This document shows, in pieces, positions 14,811 to 24,286 of a DNA stretch of 64,000 nt. Position 1 is the first letter of the stretch. The number at the start of each line of letters is the position of its first letter. Both the position numbers and the translations under genes were made by a program. The stretch is from Scatosoma sp045542595 (lineage in GTDB: Bacteria; Bacillota; Clostridia; Christensenellales; Borkfalkiaceae): assembly GCA_045542595.1 (NCBI GenBank), contig JAZQLI010000003.1, positions 32,175 through 96,174 of the forward strand, in the 5' to 3' direction. The notes beneath the pieces were generated by a model. That model ran no database searches. It had not been told where the DNA came from and was given only the letters and a program-made list of their open reading frames with translations.

Positions 14811-15505
14811 TTGAACACCTCCCTAAACAATGCGTCTATCGTTTTACCTTCGCGCGCACGGATTTCTTCTCTATCTCCTTGCAACACTACGTTGCCTTCC
14901 TTTAAGAATATGATATAATCGAAATAGTCTTCGATTTCCGAAATCAAATGCGTACTGATAAGCATAGTGGCGTTTTCCGCCTTGTTCGCCAAAATAGTTT
15001 GTAATATGTAATCGCGTGCGGCAGGGTCTACACCTGCAATCGGTTCGTCGAGAATGTATAATTTTGCGTTTCTCGACAGTGTTAAAATAAGCGCCAGCTT
15101 TTCTTTCGTACCTTTGGAAAGTGCTTTTACCTTTTTGCGTTCGTCTACGCCCAACTCGCGCAGCATACGCAGTGCTTTTTCTTTATCAAAATCGTCGAAA
15201 AAGTCGGTAAAGTATTCTATCTCTTGTTTCACGGAATAGTTATCATTCAACGAATGGGTATCCGAAAGGTAGGAAACGATAGATTTGGTTTCCACTCCCA
15301 CGGCTTTATCGGCAATTTTTACCGTGCCTTCGGTGGGTGCTAACAAGCCCGTCAATAATTTAATAAGCGTTGTTTTTCCACTACCGTTAGGGCCTAACAA
15401 TCCCACAATACCGCCCCTGTGCGGAACGGAGAATTCTAACGCGTTGAGTGCGCAAAAATCGTCGTATTTCTTGGTTAAATTTTTACATTCAATAATATTT
15501 GCCAT
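14801..15505 (-). CDS. ABC transporter ATP-binding protein
   Basis: About 234 residues. Walker A is GPNGSGKTT, the signature is degenerate (ALSKGTKEKL in place of LSGGQ), Walker B is LYILDEPIAGVD, and the H-loop is ISTHL. The LSKGxxxK signature is usual for ABC-2-type and YxlF/BcrA-like ATPases. ATG 15505 (MANIIEC) was chosen over 15535 because AAAGGAG lies 7 bases upstream. It works with the downstream permease. Confidence 0.9.
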   Translation of the reverse strand: MANIIECKNLTKKYDDFCALNALEFSVPHRGGIVGLLGPNGSGKTTLIKLLTGLLAPTEGTVKIADKAVGVETKSIVSYLSDTHSLNDNYSVKQEIEYFTDFFDDFDKEKALRMLRELGVDERKKVKALSKGTKEKLALILTLSRNAKLYILDEPIAGVDPAARDYILQTILANKAENATMLISTHLISEIEDYFDYIIFLKEGNVVLQGDREEIRAREGKTIDALFREVFKWM

Positions 15506-15547
15506 ACGCTTCTCCTTTATAATCATTTCGTACACGGTATGCCCGTT

Positions 15548-16444
15548 TTATAAAATAGCTTCCACAAAGCCTGCGCTATCGAAAAATTCTAAATCTTCCA
15601 TTTTTTCGCCCGTACCCGCAAAAATGACAGGCAAGGAAAGTTCTTGCGAAAGAGAAAATACGAAACCGCCCTTTGCCGTGCCGTCAAGCTTGGTAAGTAC
15701 GATACCGTCCAGCTCTACCGCTTCGTCGAATACGCGCGCTTGATTGACGGCATTTTGCCCCGTCGTAGCGTCCAAAACAAGTAGTTTTAAAAAGTCCGCT
15801 TCGGGGTATTCGCGCGAGACTACTCTATCCATTTTACGCAGTTCGTTCATTAAATTTTCCTTGACGTGTAACCGCCCTGCCGTATCCACAATAACCACGT
15901 CCGTCTTTTTCGCTTTTGCAGAAGATACGGCGTCGAAAATGACCGCCGACGGGTCGCTACCTTCTTCGTGTTTTACGATACGCACTTTGGCGCGTTCCGC
16001 CCAAACGGAGAGTTGTTCGCTTGCCGCTGCGCGGAAGGTGTCCGCCGCCGCTACCGTTACCGTTTTGCCTTGCGATAAGAAATAGTGCGCCAACTTGCCC
16101 ACCGTAGTGGTTTTGCCCACGCCGTTTACCCCTACGAGCATAATTACACAAGGGTATGCAGGCGGTTCTACTTCCGATTCTTGCAGCATTTCGGTCAACA
16201 CGTCGCGTAAAATTTGGGTAACGTAATCGCCGTCTTTTAATTTCTCGGCAATGGCTTGCGCCTTGACGCGTTCTACCACTTCTTCCGCCGTCGTTACCGA
16301 TACGTCGGACGAGATGAGTATTTCTTCTAATTCTTCATAAAACTCGTTACCGAGTTTATTTTTGGAAAACAGCACGCGGAGTTTTTCCGAAAGACCTGCT
16401 TTCGTTTTTTTGAGCGCGCCGAACAGTTTACTGAATATGCCCAT
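15548..16444 (-). CDS. ftsY: Signal recognition particle receptor FtsY
   Basis: 298 residues. N helical domain, then the G domain: G1 GVNGVGKTTTVGKLA, DTFRAAASEQL, G3 DTAGR, G4 TKLDGTAKGG and a closing GTGEKMEDLEFFD. FtsY is the GTPase docking receptor that brings SRP-ribosome complexes to SecYEG. It is the short Gram-positive form without the long acidic A domain. It follows smc, as in the widespread rnc-smc-ftsY order, but a small terminator lies between them. Confidence 0.96.
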   Translation of the reverse strand: MGIFSKLFGALKKTKAGLSEKLRVLFSKNKLGNEFYEELEEILISSDVSVTTAEEVVERVKAQAIAEKLKDGDYVTQILRDVLTEMLQESEVEPPAYPCVIMLVGVNGVGKTTTVGKLAHYFLSQGKTVTVAAADTFRAAASEQLSVWAERAKVRIVKHEEGSDPSAVIFDAVSSAKAKKTDVVIVDTAGRLHVKENLMNELRKMDRVVSREYPEADFLKLLVLDATTGQNAVNQARVFDEAVELDGIVLTKLDGTAKGGFVFSLSQELSLPVIFAGTGEKMEDLEFFDSAGFVEAIL

Positions 16445-16477
16445 AATAATATTATTTTCCTTTTTGATTTAGGGAAC

Positions 16478-16501
16478 AAAACGGCGTAAACACGCCGTTT
16501 T
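16478..16501 (-). terminator. Terminator between smc and ftsY
   Basis: Minus strand AAAACGGCG - 6-base loop - CGCCGTTTTG, immediately after the smc stop. The short T-run makes it a partial attenuator at best. Confidence 0.6.
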
Positions 16502-16506
16502 ATACG

Positions 16507-19500
16507 TTATTCTACCGTGCCTGCGCCCAGCTTGCTTTCCACTTCCGCAAGCTTGACGGAGACGATTTTGGATACGCCTTTTTCTTGCATAGTTACCCCA
16601 AAAAGCGAATCTGCTTGATTCATCGTCGGTTTTCTGTGCGTGATGACGATAAACTGCGTTTCTTGTGCAAAACGCTTTAAATACGAAGCAAATCTATCCA
16701 CGTTAGCGTCGTCGAGCGCCGCTTCAATTTCGTCCAAAATACAGAACGGCATAGGATGCGAACGCAAGATAGCGAACAAAATAGCGATTGCCGTCAAAGC
16801 GCGTTCGCCGCCTGAAAGCAAGGAAATTTTCGTGAGTTTTTTGCCCGGGGGACAAGCCACGATTTCCACGCCGGCCTCCAAGGGGTCTTCCCCCTCTTCG
16901 TAATTGATTTGCAGTTCCGCTTTGCCGCCGCCAAACAGTTCTTTAAACGTAATTTTGAAATTATCGTTAATTTTGTTAAACCCTTCGTTGAAAATGCGAA
17001 GCATTTCCGCACGGATTTCGTCGAGTGCAGACTGCAAATCGTCAATGGCTTTTTGCAAATCGTCGCGCTGGGTTATCATTTCGTCGCAATGGGTTTTTTC
17101 GTATTCGTATTCTTCCACCGCGTTGGGGTTGACCGCACCGAGCATAGTAATTTTGCGTTTCAACGCCGCGATAATGGTTGCCGCTTCTTCTACGTTGAAA
17201 TTCTCCGTGCGAAGGGGCAAGCAGCCTTCGTAGTCCAGCTCGTACGCTTCTTCCATTCGTTGACGGATATTTTCCAAGTTGGTATCAATTTTGGAAATTT
17301 CCAACTCGCATTTATACCGCTTATCCGATTGTTTGGTAAGCGTTTCTTGCAAAGACGTTTTTTCTTCTTCCAACGCAAGCTGCGTAGCGTTGATGGCTTC
17401 TTTTTCCTTGCTGAGCGCAGTAATTTCGTCTACTATCGCTTGTACTGCCGCGCGCTCTTCTTCCGTAAGTTCCTTTTCCTGCGCTTCCGCTTCCAAGCCG
17501 TTTAAACGAGTTTGCGTATCCGTCTTTTCGTATTCCATATCCAAAATACGTTTGACAAGGTCTTCCTTTTCCACCGTCAAGCGAGCAACAGCGTCCGTTT
17601 GCGTTTCGATTGCCGAGCGCAACGCCGTGTATTCGATTTCCGCTTTTCTAAGCGTTTCACTCTTTATCGCACGCTCTTCTTTGAACGCGTCGCATTGCCC
17701 TTTTTGCGTTTCCATTTGCTCTTGTGCGGCAAGCTTACGCGAACGGATTTCTTCTTCACTCATAGAAGAATTCGCTTCTTCAAATTGCAGCTGCGACAGT
17801 TTCGTATTGAGTTCTTGAAGGGCAGCAAGGTAGGTTTCTTCGTCCGTTTCCGCATCGGAAATTTGTTGACGGAGTGCCGTTTCGCGTTGCATAAGCCCTG
17901 CAATTTCGCTGTTTGCACCCTGATATTTTTCACGGAGTGCTTCTACCGCTTCTTCCGCTTCGCGTTTTGCCTTTTCGCTTTCGGCGATTGCCGCCTTTAA
18001 TTTTTCGATATATTTTTGTTTCTTTAAGATATTCTCTTTACATTCTTGAATTTTACGCTCGTTAGAAAGCAACGAACCTGCCGATTTGGCGCGGCTACCG
18101 CCCGTCATAGAACCGCTGGTAGCAATTACGTCGCCGTCGAGCGTTACAATTTTGAAAAGATTGCCGTATTTTTTAGCAATAGCCGTTGCGTTGGCTATGT
18201 TATCGCAAACGAGCGTATTACCCAAAAGGTTGGAAATGACGTTATAATAATATTCGTCGTATTTCACAAGTTCGGTAGCCAAGCCCATTGCGCCGCGTTC
18301 GTTTAACGCGCGTTGAATTTCACGGGAATCGGGACGGGGGCGCATACTGGTAACGGGCAAAAAGCTGGCTACGCCGCCGTTGGTGCGCTTCAAATATTCG
18401 ATAAGATATTTCGCATCGTCCGCCGTGGGGGTTACGATATTTTGCATCGCGCCGCCAAACGCCGTTTCGATTGCCGTTTCATAGCGTTGGTCGGTAGATA
18501 CTACGTCCGCAAGCGCGCCGCGCAGGTGTTTGCCTACTTCCGCGTTGGTTTTGGCTATCGAAAGTAAACGGCGTACCGATTCTTTATAGCCTTCGAAACG
18601 GTTTTTCAAACTTACGTACATTTCCAAATTGTCTCTAAGCGAAGCAATTTGTCCGTTTGCGCTAAACAACTCTTGATTGAAATCGTTCACGGTGAGTTGC
18701 ATTTCCCGCGCTTCTTCTTGCTTTTCTTCAAATTCGCGCATGCCTTCCGCTGTGAGTGATTGCAATTTCTTCAAGTCTTTATGTACGGAAGTAAGTTCGT
18801 CTTGTAAGCGTTCCTTTCTTTCTTGCGTTTTCTTAAGCGCGGCGGAAATTTCTTCGCTGCGGTCTTTCGTCGCTTCCATACGCGCCGTAAGCGTACCCAA
18901 GTTTTTCTTGAGCTCGGATAAATCGTCCGCGGTGGAAAGCTGACTTAAACGGCTTTCGTCGGAAAGCTTTTCAAAAACTTCTATCTTTTTATCGAGTGCC
19001 GCCACCGCCGCACGCAATACTTCCGTTTCCGTTTCCAGCTCGTTTACGCGTTTGGTATCTTGTTCCGTCTTCTTTTCCGTACGTGCAATTTCGTCGTCGA
19101 TTTCCCCGATACGCACTTTGCTTGCCGCAAGCATTTCCGTTGCCGCTTGTATTTGCGAACGGTACGTTTTGATACGCTCTTCTACCAGCTTTCTTTCGCC
19201 GTCTTTACGCTCGTTGCCTACCGATAATTCTACACGCTTATCGTTGAGTTCGGTAAGGCGGATATCGGCTACGTTTATCTTTTCGCGGTTTTCGTCTAAA
19301 CGACGGTTGATGCGTTCGATACTCGTATTCAAATCGATAATTTTATCGGAAATGAGTGCGACGTCCTTTTTAAATTTACTCTTCTCATTTTCCGCGTTTT
19401 CATAGCGGTAAATATACGTATTTGCTTCGTTGCGTTTTAAGCTTTCGGAATATTCGTTATATTCCATTGCCGCTTCCGCCGCCTTTTTCATCTTCGGCAA

Positions 19501-20115
19501 ACGGCTTTCTACTTCGTCGATACGTTGACGGTAGATAAATAAATTCTCGTTGGAGTCTTCAATTTTACGCTCGATTTCTTCCTTATGGGATTTATACACC
19601 ATAAGCCCCGTGGCTTCTTCGAAGATAAGACGTCTGTCTTCAGGGCGCGCGTTCATAATTTGTTCCACCTTGCCCTGTCCGATAATAGAATACCCTTCTT
19701 TACCTAAGCCGATACCGTGGAAAAGCGTTGTTAAATCGCGCAGGCGGCAGGCTTGTCCGTTAATGAGATATTTACTTTCGTATTTATCGTCGGAAACGCG
19801 TTGCAAACGGCGCGTCATAGCCACTTCTTCCGCATCTACGTCGAAAATGCGGTTGCCGTTGTCAAACACCAACGTTACTTCGCAAAAAGAGTGCGCTTTT
19901 CTTTCCAGCGTACCGCCGAACACGACGTCTTTCATATTCGAACCGCGCAGGGATTTGGCTGACTGTTCGCCAAGCACCCAACGCACCGCGTCCGCTACGT
20001 TACTCTTTCCGCAACCGTTAGGCCCTACGATACAGGTTACCCCTTCTTCAAACCGAATGGTTGTTTTGTCGGCAAACGATTTAAAACCGACGAGTTGTAT
20101 TTCCTTTAAATCCAC
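16507..20115 (-). CDS. smc: Chromosome segregation ATPase SMC
   Basis: 1202 residues, the full length of bacterial SMC. Head N: Walker A GPNGCGKSN at about 32-40. Two long heptad coiled coils (about 170-500 and 680-1030) flank a hinge domain at about 510-660 (GALADVVSTDQRYETAIETAFGGAMQNIV...). Head C has the signature LSGGERALTA and Walker B FCILDEIEAALDD. With ScpA/ScpB it forms the condensin that organises newly replicated chromosomes. It lies 11 bases downstream of rnc. Confidence 0.98.
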   Translation of the reverse strand: MDLKEIQLVGFKSFADKTTIRFEEGVTCIVGPNGCGKSNVADAVRWVLGEQSAKSLRGSNMKDVVFGGTLERKAHSFCEVTLVFDNGNRIFDVDAEEVAMTRRLQRVSDDKYESKYLINGQACRLRDLTTLFHGIGLGKEGYSIIGQGKVEQIMNARPEDRRLIFEEATGLMVYKSHKEEIERKIEDSNENLFIYRQRIDEVESRLPKMKKAAEAAMEYNEYSESLKRNEANTYIYRYENAENEKSKFKKDVALISDKIIDLNTSIERINRRLDENREKINVADIRLTELNDKRVELSVGNERKDGERKLVEERIKTYRSQIQAATEMLAASKVRIGEIDDEIARTEKKTEQDTKRVNELETETEVLRAAVAALDKKIEVFEKLSDESRLSQLSTADDLSELKKNLGTLTARMEATKDRSEEISAALKKTQERKERLQDELTSVHKDLKKLQSLTAEGMREFEEKQEEAREMQLTVNDFNQELFSANGQIASLRDNLEMYVSLKNRFEGYKESVRRLLSIAKTNAEVGKHLRGALADVVSTDQRYETAIETAFGGAMQNIVTPTADDAKYLIEYLKRTNGGVASFLPVTSMRPRPDSREIQRALNERGAMGLATELVKYDEYYYNVISNLLGNTLVCDNIANATAIAKKYGNLFKIVTLDGDVIATSGSMTGGSRAKSAGSLLSNERKIQECKENILKKQKYIEKLKAAIAESEKAKREAEEAVEALREKYQGANSEIAGLMQRETALRQQISDAETDEETYLAALQELNTKLSQLQFEEANSSMSEEEIRSRKLAAQEQMETQKGQCDAFKEERAIKSETLRKAEIEYTALRSAIETQTDAVARLTVEKEDLVKRILDMEYEKTDTQTRLNGLEAEAQEKELTEEERAAVQAIVDEITALSKEKEAINATQLALEEEKTSLQETLTKQSDKRYKCELEISKIDTNLENIRQRMEEAYELDYEGCLPLRTENFNVEEAATIIAALKRKITMLGAVNPNAVEEYEYEKTHCDEMITQRDDLQKAIDDLQSALDEIRAEMLRIFNEGFNKINDNFKITFKELFGGGKAELQINYEEGEDPLEAGVEIVACPPGKKLTKISLLSGGERALTAIAILFAILRSHPMPFCILDEIEAALDDANVDRFASYLKRFAQETQFIVITHRKPTMNQADSLFGVTMQEKGVSKIVSVKLAEVESKLGAGTVE

Positions 20116-20126
20116 AACGTACTCCT

Positions 20127-20789
20127 TTACTTGTTTTTCTTCAATTTAGTCAATTCCCACAAAAGCCTTGCGGAAGCCAAGCTTTCCGCTTCCTTTTTGC
20201 TTTTGCCTTCGCCTTTTGCGCTTTCTCCCAGCGCGTATACCGTGGTATAGAACATAGGCGTATGGTCTTTACCCGTTTTTACCGTTTCATAGCGGGGTGG
20301 CTTTTCTCCGCGTTTTTCTAAAAACTCTTTCAAGTCGCCTTTCGGGTTATCTACCGATTGCCCCGCTGTGAGATTGCCGTGCTTTAAAATAAACGTTTCC
20401 GCCGCTTTATATCCGCCGTCGAGATAAATTGCCGCGACAACGGCTTCAAACAGACTAGATTTAGGCTTACCGTGTAAATTATGCACCGTGCCTTCGTATA
20501 ATAAATATTTCCACACGTCTAAAGCGTCGATAGCCGAATCTAATGCGTTTTGGCACACCAGCCTTTGCCGTTCGGCAGTGAGTTTGCCTGCCGTGGCTTT
20601 TGGGTTGCGTGCATATTGCCAGTTGGTAACGACAAGCTGTAATACCGCGTCGCCTAAATACTCCATTCTGTCGTTATGCGTGCCACCGTGCGTGTTGGCA
20701 TACGTTACGTGCGTAAACGCTTCACGAAGCAAGTCTTCGTTGTGAAACGTATATCCTAATTTTTTTTCGATTTCTTCTCGAAATAACAT
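20127..20789 (-). CDS. rnc: Ribonuclease III
   Basis: 220 residues. The RNase III signature is present as RMEYLGDAVLQLV with the catalytic acidic residues, plus FEAVVAAIYLDGG. A C-terminal double-stranded-RNA-binding domain starts at about residue 150 and ends in the basic A-rich helix EAESLASARLLWEL. It processes rRNA precursors and structured mRNAs. It sits between plsX (its start overlaps the plsX stop by one base) and smc, a classical arrangement. Confidence 0.97.
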   Translation of the reverse strand: MLFREEIEKKLGYTFHNEDLLREAFTHVTYANTHGGTHNDRMEYLGDAVLQLVVTNWQYARNPKATAGKLTAERQRLVCQNALDSAIDALDVWKYLLYEGTVHNLHGKPKSSLFEAVVAAIYLDGGYKAAETFILKHGNLTAGQSVDNPKGDLKEFLEKRGEKPPRYETVKTGKDHTPMFYTTVYALGESAKGEGKSKKEAESLASARLLWELTKLKKNK

Positions 20790-21844
20790 TATTCCGCCCC
20801 GTTCGTCTTCTCAGTGCTTGCCTGCGTTGCGGTTTGGTCTAAATTGAAACGGTCGATCATCTCTTTCATTTTACCCACCATATCGCCGCGGACTGCGTTT
20901 GCCGCTTGATGAATACATACCGAGAACCCACGCGCTTTCGAATTGCCGTGCCCTTTTACCACCGCTTTGGAAAGCCCTAAAAACATTGCGCCGCCCTTGC
21001 CCTCGTAATCGAGCTTGCCCTTGATGCCCTTGATGATATCCATAGAAAGCGCCGCGCGGATTTTCGTCCACAAATTACGCTTAAATTCTCCGTTTAAAAT
21101 GACGGAAACCGCTTTGCCGCAACCTTCCACCGCTTTCATAGCGATATTGCCTGTGAAACCGTCGGCTACCATTACGTCAACGTCGCCGTACATCAAATCG
21201 CGTCCTTCCACATTACCTACGTAATGGATACCCTGCGTTTCTTTCAAAAGTACGTTCGTTTCCTGTTGCAATAAAAGTCCTTTATGGTCTTCCGTGCCGT
21301 TATTCAAAAGCCCTACCTTGGGTGCTTTTACGCCGTACGCCGATTGTGCGTACGCCGTTGCCATAATGGCGAAATGTACTAAATTGACAGGCTTACATTC
21401 TAAGTTCGCTCCGCAATCGCAAAGGAAGGTGGTTGCGCCCCTGTGATTAGGAATTGCAGGACAAAGCGCAGGGCGGGAAACGCCTTTCAATCTACCCAAG
21501 ATAAGCACGCCTGCGGTGAGTACCGCACCCGTCGAGCCCGAAGACACCAATCCGTCCGCTTTGCCTTCTTTAAGTAAGCGAAACGCCACGACGAGAGAAG
21601 AATCCTTTTTGTTTTTTACCGCTTTGGTGGGGATTTCTTCCATACCGATAGTTTCGGTGGTATGGACGATTTCCACACGCGACGCGTCGTATTTGTACGC
21701 GGAAAGTTCTTTTTCAATTTGCGGTTTATCCCCTACGAGAATCACCGACAAATCTTTATCCTCGTTTAAAGCCTTTATTGTGCCTGCCACCTGTTGTTGG
21801 GGAGCAAAATCGCCGCCCATTGCGTCTATTACGATTTTCGTCAT
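20789..21844 (-). CDS. plsX: Phosphate acyltransferase PlsX
   Basis: 351 residues. It opens with TKIVIDAMGGDFAPQQQVAGTIKAL, the family signature, and carries GSTGAVLTAGVLILGRLKGV, PNHRGATTFLCDCGAN and VADGFTGNIAMKAVEG. PlsX turns acyl-ACP into acyl-phosphate for PlsY, the first step of phosphatidic acid synthesis in Gram-positives. Neighbouring fab genes, often present, are absent. It lies 13 bases after asnS and directly before rnc. Confidence 0.97.
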   Translation of the reverse strand: MTKIVIDAMGGDFAPQQQVAGTIKALNEDKDLSVILVGDKPQIEKELSAYKYDASRVEIVHTTETIGMEEIPTKAVKNKKDSSLVVAFRLLKEGKADGLVSSGSTGAVLTAGVLILGRLKGVSRPALCPAIPNHRGATTFLCDCGANLECKPVNLVHFAIMATAYAQSAYGVKAPKVGLLNNGTEDHKGLLLQQETNVLLKETQGIHYVGNVEGRDLMYGDVDVMVADGFTGNIAMKAVEGCGKAVSVILNGEFKRNLWTKIRAALSMDIIKGIKGKLDYEGKGGAMFLGLSKAVVKGHGNSKARGFSVCIHQAANAVRGDMVGKMKEMIDRFNLDQTATQASTEKTNGAE

Positions 21845-21857
21845 ACGTTACTTCTCC

Positions 21858-23249
21858 TTAGTAATCAAGATTAGAAACCGTTCTCGGGAAAGGAATGACG
21901 TCGCGGATATTTGCAATACCCGTCAAATACATAACCATACGTTCAAACCCTAAACCAAAGCCGCTATGCGTCGTACCGCCGTATTTGCGTAAATCTAAAT
22001 ACCAAGAATAATCTTCGGGGTTCATTCCCAGTTCCTTAATACGGTTGAAAAGTTTATCGTAATCGTCTTCTCTTTGCGAGCCGCCGACAAGTTCCCCGAT
22101 ACCGGGCACGAGCAAATCTGCCGCCGCAACCGTTTTGCCGTCGGCGTTTTGTTTCATATAGAACGATTTGATTTCCTTTGGATAATCGGTAAGGAATACG
22201 GGCTTTTGGAATACGCTTTCCGTAAGGAAACGTTCGTGTTCACTTTGTAAATCTTTACCCCAGAAAATATTTTTATCGTCGAACTTATCCGCGTTCTTTT
22301 TCAAAATTTCAATCGCGTCCGTATACGTAAGGCGAACGAACGCGTTTTCGGAAACGTTTTTCAAACGTTCTAACAAGCCTTTATCCACAAATTGATTTAA
22401 AAACGCAAGTTCGTCCTTGCACGTTTCGGAAACGTAATCGATTACGTATTTCACCATCGCTTCCGCTACGTCCATATCCCCTTGCAAATCGCAAAACGCC
22501 ATTTCGGGTTCTATCATCCAAAATTCCGCTGCGTGGCGCGCCGTGTTCGAATGTTCCGCACGGAAAGTAGGGCCGAACGTATACACGTTGCCAAACGCCA
22601 TTGCGTACGTTTCCGCATTCAGTTGTCCCGATACGGTAAGCGCGGCTTTTTTACCGAAAAAGTCGTTCTTGTAATCGAGTTTTTCTTTTGTATTGAGCGT
22701 ATCCAAATCGAGCGTGGTTACTTGGAACATAGCGCCTGCGCCTTCGCAATCGCTACCCGTGATAATGGGCGTATGCACGTACACAAACCCCCTATCGTTG
22801 AAGAATTTATGAATGGCAATCGCCGCTTCGCTACGGATACGGAACGCCGCGCCGAATAAATTCGTTCTCGGACGAAGATACGCAATTTCACGCAAAAATT
22901 CTACCGAGTGGCGTTTCTTTTGCAAAGGATAATCGGGCGTGGAAGCGCCTTCGATACGAATGTTTTTCGCCTTGATTTCATACGGTTGTTTATTTTCGGG
23001 CGTGAGTTCTACTACGCCTTCCACCACAAGGGACATACCGACGTTGCCTTTGGCTATTTCGTCGTAATTTTCAAGGTTTGCCCTTTCAAATACGATTTGC
23101 GTACACTTGAAACAGCTACCGTCGTTGAGTTCGATAAAACCGAATGCCTTGGAATCGCGTATCGTACGCGCCCAACCTGCCACCGTAACCGTTTTGCCGC
23201 CGTATGCGGACGTGTTTTCGTTAAGTGTTTTCAGTTGTAATCTTTCCAT
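21858..23249 (-). CDS. asnS: Asparagine-tRNA ligase
   Basis: 463 residues. An N-terminal OB-fold anticodon-binding domain (GKTVTVAGWARTIRDSKAFGFIELNDGSC) is followed by a class IIb catalytic core with motif 2 (FGPTFRAEHSNTARHAAEFWMIEPEMAF) and motif 3 (GFGLGFERMVMYLTG). The RAEHSNT...EFWMIE form separates AsnRS from AspRS. It charges tRNA-Asn. A 130-base leader precedes it, but I could not find the T-box signature GGGTGGNACCGCG in it. Confidence 0.96.
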   Translation of the reverse strand: MERLQLKTLNENTSAYGGKTVTVAGWARTIRDSKAFGFIELNDGSCFKCTQIVFERANLENYDEIAKGNVGMSLVVEGVVELTPENKQPYEIKAKNIRIEGASTPDYPLQKKRHSVEFLREIAYLRPRTNLFGAAFRIRSEAAIAIHKFFNDRGFVYVHTPIITGSDCEGAGAMFQVTTLDLDTLNTKEKLDYKNDFFGKKAALTVSGQLNAETYAMAFGNVYTFGPTFRAEHSNTARHAAEFWMIEPEMAFCDLQGDMDVAEAMVKYVIDYVSETCKDELAFLNQFVDKGLLERLKNVSENAFVRLTYTDAIEILKKNADKFDDKNIFWGKDLQSEHERFLTESVFQKPVFLTDYPKEIKSFYMKQNADGKTVAAADLLVPGIGELVGGSQREDDYDKLFNRIKELGMNPEDYSWYLDLRKYGGTTHSGFGLGFERMVMYLTGIANIRDVIPFPRTVSNLDY

Positions 23250-23325
23250 CGTAAACCTGCCTTTATTTTCAAGAGTCGTCCACCGTGTTTAAGCGGACTC
23301 CCTTGTATTATAATATATCGCTTTT

Positions 23326-23354
23326 ATTATAACATTTTTGATAAAAAAACACAA
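23326..23354 (-). promoter_or_regulatory. Promoter of the asnS-plsX-rnc-smc operon
   Basis: Minus strand TTGTGT (23354-23349), 17-base spacer, TATAAT (23331-23326). A second TATAAT lies about 20 bases downstream. The leader contains a GAGTCC...GGACGACTC hairpin. Confidence 0.6.
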
Positions 23355-23379
23355 GCGTTGAAAGGCAATTAACGGTTAT

Positions 23380-24201
23380 TTAATAGAGCGGATTTTCATT
23401 TTTTTTGACGAGAATACCCTGTACGGGGCGGTATTCGTCTATCCGTAAGCGTTTACTATACAATAACGAGTCGCCGTGGTAACGTTCGAGATACGCTTCG
23501 CTTTTTATTCCGTTTTTCGGAGAGCGGAGTATTTCGTCCTTCTCCCCGTCTTTCACGATGGGTGGCGGCGGCGAAATTTCTTCTAACACGTACGAACTGA
23601 TTTCAAAACGGTCGAACGTTTTAACCGAGTCCGTTTGCGCGTAAAAACACACGCGCAGGCTGCCGCTGTTTACTTCCGTTTGCAAACGAACGGAATAGGC
23701 ATAGGGATTGTATAACTTTAAATCGCTTTGCGAAGACACCATAGCATCGCGCGAAGGGGCTACGTAGGAAACGCGCAAGGAATGAGGGTGGAATTCGGTA
23801 ACTTCCAAACCTGCTTTCAAGGCGGCATTATATAGCGTAGTACTCACTTGACAAACGCCGCCGCCTACCCCTAAAACGTATTCGCCATTCACGATAATTT
23901 TCGCTTGTTGAAAGCCTGCTTCCTGCGTGCGCCGCCCTACCGTTTGGTTAAAGGAAAATTCGCCGTATGCCTGCAGCGTAATGCCGTCGATAAGCGCCGC
24001 CGCTATCGTTATATTTTGGCTTCTACCCCTTTCTTCGGCGTTGAAATAGGTAGTATACGAAGCGTATTTCGTCCAAACGGGTTTTTCCGCCAACGCCCGA
24101 CGATAGACTATGCCTTCTCCCCAAGGCAATAAAAAATGTAAAAAAAAGACGACGGAAACCGTCGCCAAGCGTATAATGGTCAATAGGGAATATTTTCGCA
24201 T
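23380..24201 (-). CDS. VanW-like secreted or membrane-anchored protein
   Basis: About 273 residues. The N-terminal segment LLTIIRLATVSVVFFLHFLLPW looks like a signal anchor. The VanW domain follows: GRSQNITIAAALIDG, GEFSFNQTVGRRTQEAGFQQAKIIVNGEYV, GVGGGVCQVSTTLYNAAL and ETSxHPHSLRVSYV-type strands. The family was first seen in vancomycin-resistance clusters and is common in Bacillota envelopes, but its function is not established. ATG 24201 (MRKYS) has AAAGGAG about 11 bases upstream; the open frame could start at 24228. Not obviously an operon member. Confidence 0.82.
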   Translation of the reverse strand: MRKYSLLTIIRLATVSVVFFLHFLLPWGEGIVYRRALAEKPVWTKYASYTTYFNAEERGRSQNITIAAALIDGITLQAYGEFSFNQTVGRRTQEAGFQQAKIIVNGEYVLGVGGGVCQVSTTLYNAALKAGLEVTEFHPHSLRVSYVAPSRDAMVSSQSDLKLYNPYAYSVRLQTEVNSGSLRVCFYAQTDSVKTFDRFEISSYVLEEISPPPPIVKDGEKDEILRSPKNGIKSEAYLERYHGDSLLYSKRLRIDEYRPVQGILVKKNENPLY

Positions 24202-24286
24202 ACGTTCGCACTCTCCTTTCCCGTTCAACGCGTACCTGGGTACTTGATTTCCCGTTTAGTATGCGTAAAAGAAGAAGAGTTATACT

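Noticed and set aside
22381..22389. TTATCCACA, a perfect DnaA box
   Set aside because: Single copy inside the asnS coding region with no cluster around it, so not evidence for an origin.
23250..23379. Possible T-box riboswitch before asnS
   Set aside because: The leader has a hairpin, but the T-box sequence and a clear specifier/terminator pair are missing.
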